In this document: piece by piece, positions 60,747 through 64,000 of the stretch | Layout: each line of letters opens with the position of its first letter | How positions within the stretch are numbered: position 1 is the first letter of the stretch | DNA from: Phycisphaeraceae bacterium | Lineage (GTDB): Bacteria; Planctomycetota; Phycisphaerae; Phycisphaerales; UBA1924 | Direction of reading: 5' to 3' | DNA length: 64,000 nucleotides | Assembly (NCBI GenBank): GCA_020639155.1 | Contig: JACKHF010000001.1 | Location: forward strand, 806,001-870,000 | The notes under the pieces: model-generated | The model's database searches: none | Seen by the model: the letters and a program-made list of their open reading frames with translations, nothing else | Told to the model about the DNA's origin: nothing | Position numbers and translations under genes: made by a program

Positions 60747-63434
60747 ATGCCATACCACACCCACGGTCACACGTTCTCTCCTGACGCAAGCAATGCTCCT
60801 GCAGCAGCCTCCCGGACAACTGACACGAAAAAGGGTGGTGACTATGGAGGCGCGCAAATCAAGGTGCTCGAAGGACTTGAAGCGGTCCGCAAGCGCCCGG
60901 GGATGTATATCGGCGGCACGGGGATCAACGCGCTGCACCATCTCGTCTACGAAGTCGTTGACAACTCCATCGATGAGGCCATGGCCGGCCATGCCACGAC
61001 CGTCACTGTCACCATCCAGGTCGACGGATCGGTCTCCGTCACAGACGACGGCCGAGGCATCCCCGTCGATGCGATGAAGGACGACGATCCGAACATCAAC
61101 GGCAAGAGCGCTGTCGAGATCGTCATGACAAAGCTCCACGCTGGCGGCAAGTTCAACCAGGAGGACTCGGCGTACAAGGTCTCGGGCGGTCTCCATGGCG
61201 TCGGTGTCTCGTGTGTGAACGCGCTGTCAGAATACCTCGACTGCGAGGTCTCGCGCGAGGGCAAGGTCCACGCGATCCGGTTTGAGCGGGGCGTTGTGAC
61301 CAAACCACTCGTGGTTGTGCGCGATGTCCCTGAATCGCAGCATCGCAAGACGGGCACGAAGATCGTGTTCAGGCCTGACGCAACGATCTTCCCCGTGACT
61401 GAGTTCTCGTATGCCACGCTGGCAAACCGCTTGCGCGAGCTCTCGTATCTGAACCCCGGCGTGACCATCAAGCTGACCGACGAGCGCGTCGATGCCGACG
61501 GCAAGATTAAGTCAGAGACCTTCCTCGCGGAGAACGGGCTGCTGGAATATGTCTCGCATCTGATGACCGGCAAGACTGCTGTGAGTTCGCCCGTGTTTGT
61601 GCGCAAGGAAGAGCCCGAACGCACGCTCATCGTCGAGGTTGCGATGCAGTACCACGACGGGTACAACGAAACACTGCTGACGTTCGCGAACAACATCAAT
61701 AACACAGACGGCGGCACGCACGGGCAGGGATTCAAGGTCGCGCTGACGCGCACGATCAACACCTACGCGCGCAAGGAAGGCATACTCAAGGAGAAAGATC
61801 CCACGCCGACGGGCGATGATCTTCGCGAAGGATTGATCGCGATCGTGTCGGTCAAACTTCCCGAGCCGACATTTAACAACCAGCCGAAAGAGAAACTGCT
61901 CAACCCCGAGATCGAAGGGTTTGTCTCGAGCGCGCTCGGTGAAGCGCTCGAGGACTGGATGCTCGAGCATCCGTCCGAAGCAAAGCGTTTGTGCCTGAAA
62001 GGCATTGTCGCAGCGCAGGCGCGCGAGGCAGCACGCAAGGCGCGCGAGCTCACCCGGCGCAAGACAGCGCTCGATTCCGGATCGATGCCGCACAAGCTGC
62101 GCGACTGCAAGTCCAAGGGCGACGACTCTGAGTTGTATCTGGTCGAGGGTGATTCCGCGGGCGGCAGCGCCACGCAGGGACGCAACGTCGACACGCAGGC
62201 GATCCTTCCTCTCAAGGGCAAGATCATCAACGTGGAGAAGGCGCGCCTCGATAAAGTCCTCGCCAACGAGGAAATCCGCACGATGATCCAGGCGCTTCGA
62301 TGCGGAATCGGGCCGGACTTTGACATCTCCAAACTCCGGTACGGCAAGATCATCATCATGACCGACGCGGACGTTGACGGATCACACATCCGCACACTAC
62401 TGCTGACATTCTTCTTTAGGCAGATGCACGAACTAATCCGTCGCGGTCGCGTGTTTATCGCGCAACCGCCGCTGTACCAGGTGACGCGCGGGCGCAAAAG
62501 CTTCTACGTGCGTGACAACGCCGAGATGAACTCGCGCCTGACCGAGCTCGGGCTTGATGGCGCGTCGCTATTGATCCGAGGCGACATCGGGTCTGACAAG
62601 ATAGAACGCACCATCTCGGGCGACGACGCTGTTAAGCTCGTCAAACTGCTCGACCGCACCCGTGAGTTGGTCAACATCGCCGAACGCAGAGGCACACCGT
62701 TCATCGATCTCTTGTCGATGGCAAACAATGACCCCGAGGGCAGCCATCGTCTGCCGCGATATCGTTTGTCGTGGCAGGGACACACAGAGGTGTTCTGGTC
62801 GCGTGATGCAGCCGACGCGTGCATCGCGGAGCACGCGCTCGTGTTTGCTGACGACGTGCCCGACGATCAGCCCGTGGACATGGCGAAGGTTGCAACATTG
62901 CGCGAGCTGCACGAGAATCGTGAGCTTGATCGTCTGTTTGTCGAACTCGCAGCATACGGCATCACGCGCGACACGTTCGGACTCACTCAGGAAGAATCTG
63001 TCACGGGTGAGAAACTGCCCTCGAAGTTCGCGTGGTCCATCGACAAGTCGGGAAACGCCGAGCCGGAACCAAAGCAAGCCAAGTCAGAGAGTGTCTTTGA
63101 CGACGAGGAAGCGCCCGCGGAAACCAACACCGAGAAGCGCAGCTCGACATCGAAGGTCGTCGAAGCACCAAACATGCTAGCGATCCTCGATTCATTGCAC
63201 GACATTGGTCGCCGGGGCATGGAAATCAAGCGGTTCAAGGGTCTTGGCGAAATGGACGCGGAGCAGTTGTGGGAGACCACGATGGACCCCGAGCGTCGCA
63301 CATTGCTGCGTGTGACGATGGAGCAGGCTGCTGAAGCGGAGACGATGTTCGCGACACTGATGGGCGAGCCGGTCGAACCGAGACGCAACTTCATCGAGGA
63401 CCACGCACTCGAGGTGAAGAATCTGGATGTGTAA
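60747..63434 (+). CDS. gyrB: DNA gyrase subunit B
   Basis: The ATPase subunit of DNA gyrase, which introduces negative supercoils. The 895-residue product has the GHKL ATPase (EVVDNSIDEAM, TDDGRGIPVD and GGLHGVGVSCVNALS), transducer with the catalytic Lys region, the TOPRIM domain (LVEGDSAGGSATQGRNVDTQAILPLKGKIINVEKAR and TDADVDGSHIRTLLLTF), and the C-terminal GyrA-contact region (RFKGLGEMDAEQLWETTMDP, ending LDV). The gyrB core is about 640-800 residues; about 100-200 extra residues sit between TOPRIM and the C-terminal part, in the place where E. coli GyrB also has an insert, and they include an acidic linker. gyrA is not in the window. Confidence 0.97.
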   Translation: MPYHTHGHTFSPDASNAPAAASRTTDTKKGGDYGGAQIKVLEGLEAVRKRPGMYIGGTGINALHHLVYEVVDNSIDEAMAGHATTVTVTIQVDGSVSVTDDGRGIPVDAMKDDDPNINGKSAVEIVMTKLHAGGKFNQEDSAYKVSGGLHGVGVSCVNALSEYLDCEVSREGKVHAIRFERGVVTKPLVVVRDVPESQHRKTGTKIVFRPDATIFPVTEFSYATLANRLRELSYLNPGVTIKLTDERVDADGKIKSETFLAENGLLEYVSHLMTGKTAVSSPVFVRKEEPERTLIVEVAMQYHDGYNETLLTFANNINNTDGGTHGQGFKVALTRTINTYARKEGILKEKDPTPTGDDLREGLIAIVSVKLPEPTFNNQPKEKLLNPEIEGFVSSALGEALEDWMLEHPSEAKRLCLKGIVAAQAREAARKARELTRRKTALDSGSMPHKLRDCKSKGDDSELYLVEGDSAGGSATQGRNVDTQAILPLKGKIINVEKARLDKVLANEEIRTMIQALRCGIGPDFDISKLRYGKIIIMTDADVDGSHIRTLLLTFFFRQMHELIRRGRVFIAQPPLYQVTRGRKSFYVRDNAEMNSRLTELGLDGASLLIRGDIGSDKIERTISGDDAVKLVKLLDRTRELVNIAERRGTPFIDLLSMANNDPEGSHRLPRYRLSWQGHTEVFWSRDAADACIAEHALVFADDVPDDQPVDMAKVATLRELHENRELDRLFVELAAYGITRDTFGLTQEESVTGEKLPSKFAWSIDKSGNAEPEPKQAKSESVFDDEEAPAETNTEKRSSTSKVVEAPNMLAILDSLHDIGRRGMEIKRFKGLGEMDAEQLWETTMDPERRTLLRVTMEQAAEAETMFATLMGEPVEPRRNFIEDHALEVKNLDV

Positions 63435-63485
63435 ATACGAGAACCACCTGATTGCAGAAATGCGAGCTCCTTGTTAGCATGCGGT

Positions 63486-63926
63486 ATGCAAGCAGAAGAA
63501 GCCCTTCACTATGTTCGACCACTTGCTGACGGATTTGATCCAATCACAGGTGAAGTTCTCAGTGAAACAAACCCATGTCAACATCCGCAAGTTGTCCGTG
63601 CGCTCTATTGTGCAATAGCTGCATTACAGCAGCAGGAAAAGCGAGATATAAAAAGAGCAGAACTGCCTGAAGCCGCAGGAAATCCGTGGACAAAGGAAGA
63701 AGAGCAGTTATTGGTAAAAAACTTTGGGCTTAATCTGCCGGTTGGCGCTATTGCAAAGAAGCATAAAAGAACTCGCGGCGCAATCGAATCCCGGCTCATA
63801 CGACTCGGATTAATTGAGAATCGCTGGCACAACAATGGGAACTCATCCACAACTCCTTCTCAAAGCAAATCTACTCAACAACAAGGATATATGGACTTAG
63901 TACGCGAGATAAATCAACCAGACTAA
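63486..63926 (+). CDS. small SANT/Myb-like HTH protein
   Basis: A 146-residue protein. The N-terminal 25 residues (EEALHYVRPLADGFDPITGEVL) and the central NPWTKEEEQLLVKNFGLNLPVGAIAKKHKRTRGAIESRLIRLGLI (residues 66-110) resemble SANT/Myb-like DNA-binding helices with a recognition helix at RTRGAIESRLIRLG. The C-terminal 35 residues are Ser/Thr/Gln-rich. It is AT-richer than gyrB. Function unknown; a DNA-associated role is suggested by the domain. Start is ATG at 63486. Confidence 0.7.
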   Translation: MQAEEALHYVRPLADGFDPITGEVLSETNPCQHPQVVRALYCAIAALQQQEKRDIKRAELPEAAGNPWTKEEEQLLVKNFGLNLPVGAIAKKHKRTRGAIESRLIRLGLIENRWHNNGNSSTTPSQSKSTQQQGYMDLVREINQPD

Positions 63927-64000
63927 AGCCACTCATAACTGTAATACTTCGTAGCAGGTATATGATTTGCGCACAAACTGCCGAGTGCTGTGTTAAGCTC

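Noticed and set aside
1..64000. tRNA, rRNA, CRISPR array or transposase genes
   Set aside because: I looked for TΨC-arm (GGTTCGA/GTTCGAATC) and CCA ends, regularly spaced repeats and DDE/HUH motifs, and found no convincing case. A covariance-model search would be decisive.

Overview
The window looks like chromosomal DNA of a marine-type Planctomycetota bacterium, most likely class Phycisphaerae. This is inferred from the gene families, not from any database search. The signs are a PEP-CTERM-like sorting tail (VPAPGP, hydrophobic stretch, RRQRR), an LVIVD-repeat protein ending in a duplicated dockerin-like DCD...NVFDYICF motif, a DUF1559-like pseudopilin, many small membrane proteins carrying a CxxCGY...CPECG zinc ribbon, frequent genes without a Shine-Dalgarno sequence, and a gyrB encoding an 895-residue protein. 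The DNA is moderately GC-rich by eye, with a few AT-richer accessory genes (about 54.6-55.8 kb and 63.5-63.9 kb).

Layout. 1-9.8 kb: tail of an M20 peptidase, unknown genes, an NDUFA9-like SDR, a HEAT/DMP19 protein, then a tight three-gene cluster (retropepsin-like 'ATP-dependent zinc protease', RimK with an RCK_C tail, aspartoacylase-like deacylase) that faces a GT9 glycosyltransferase. 9.8-14.5 kb: two large secreted proteins of unknown role, a GyrI-like protein and dUTPase. 14.5-17.5 kb: a Ser/Thr kinase with a calcineurin-like phosphoesterase, and a PGRP/amidase that seems to have lost two zinc ligands. 18-25.5 kb: an exported PEP-CTERM-like protein, TrmL, a cysteine-less tandem thioredoxin-like protein, a SpoU methyltransferase, UppP, an LVIVD protein and an orphan ModA-like lipoprotein. 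25.5-35.9 kb: a Fur-like regulator without metal ligands, a short PheT, SurE, RsmD, a 7TM-HD (PgpH-like) protein and PhoH. The last four form one minus-strand operon in the order phoH-pgpH-rsmD-surE.

36-41 kb holds small unknown genes, a double zinc-finger protein and a CxxC tandem-thioredoxin protein. 41.6-48.7 kb is a minus-strand nuoJKLMN block (the membrane arm of complex I) closed by a hairpin terminator, with no nuoA-I genes nearby. 48.8-54.6 kb has an RNase HII-like gene that carries an in-frame inverted repeat, a DUF1569-like protein, zinc-ribbon and RraB-like proteins, and gatB. 54.6-60.3 kb has an AT-rich DUF6161-like gene, three tandem zinc-ribbon membrane paralogs, a pseudopilin and a PilZ-REC-degenerate-Hpt regulator. 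gyrB and a SANT/Myb-like small protein close the window.

Most of the window is housekeeping (translation, RNA modification, respiration, DNA topology) mixed with lineage-specific exported and membrane proteins. I found no tRNA, rRNA, CRISPR array, transposase or prophage. The most unusual signals are the palindromic element inside the RNase HII-like gene, the tandem zinc-ribbon paralogs with conserved ends and different middles, the RimK-RCK_C cluster, the kinase/phosphatase pair, and several proteins that keep a fold but have lost catalytic or metal-binding residues (amidase, Fur, Hpt, thioredoxin).
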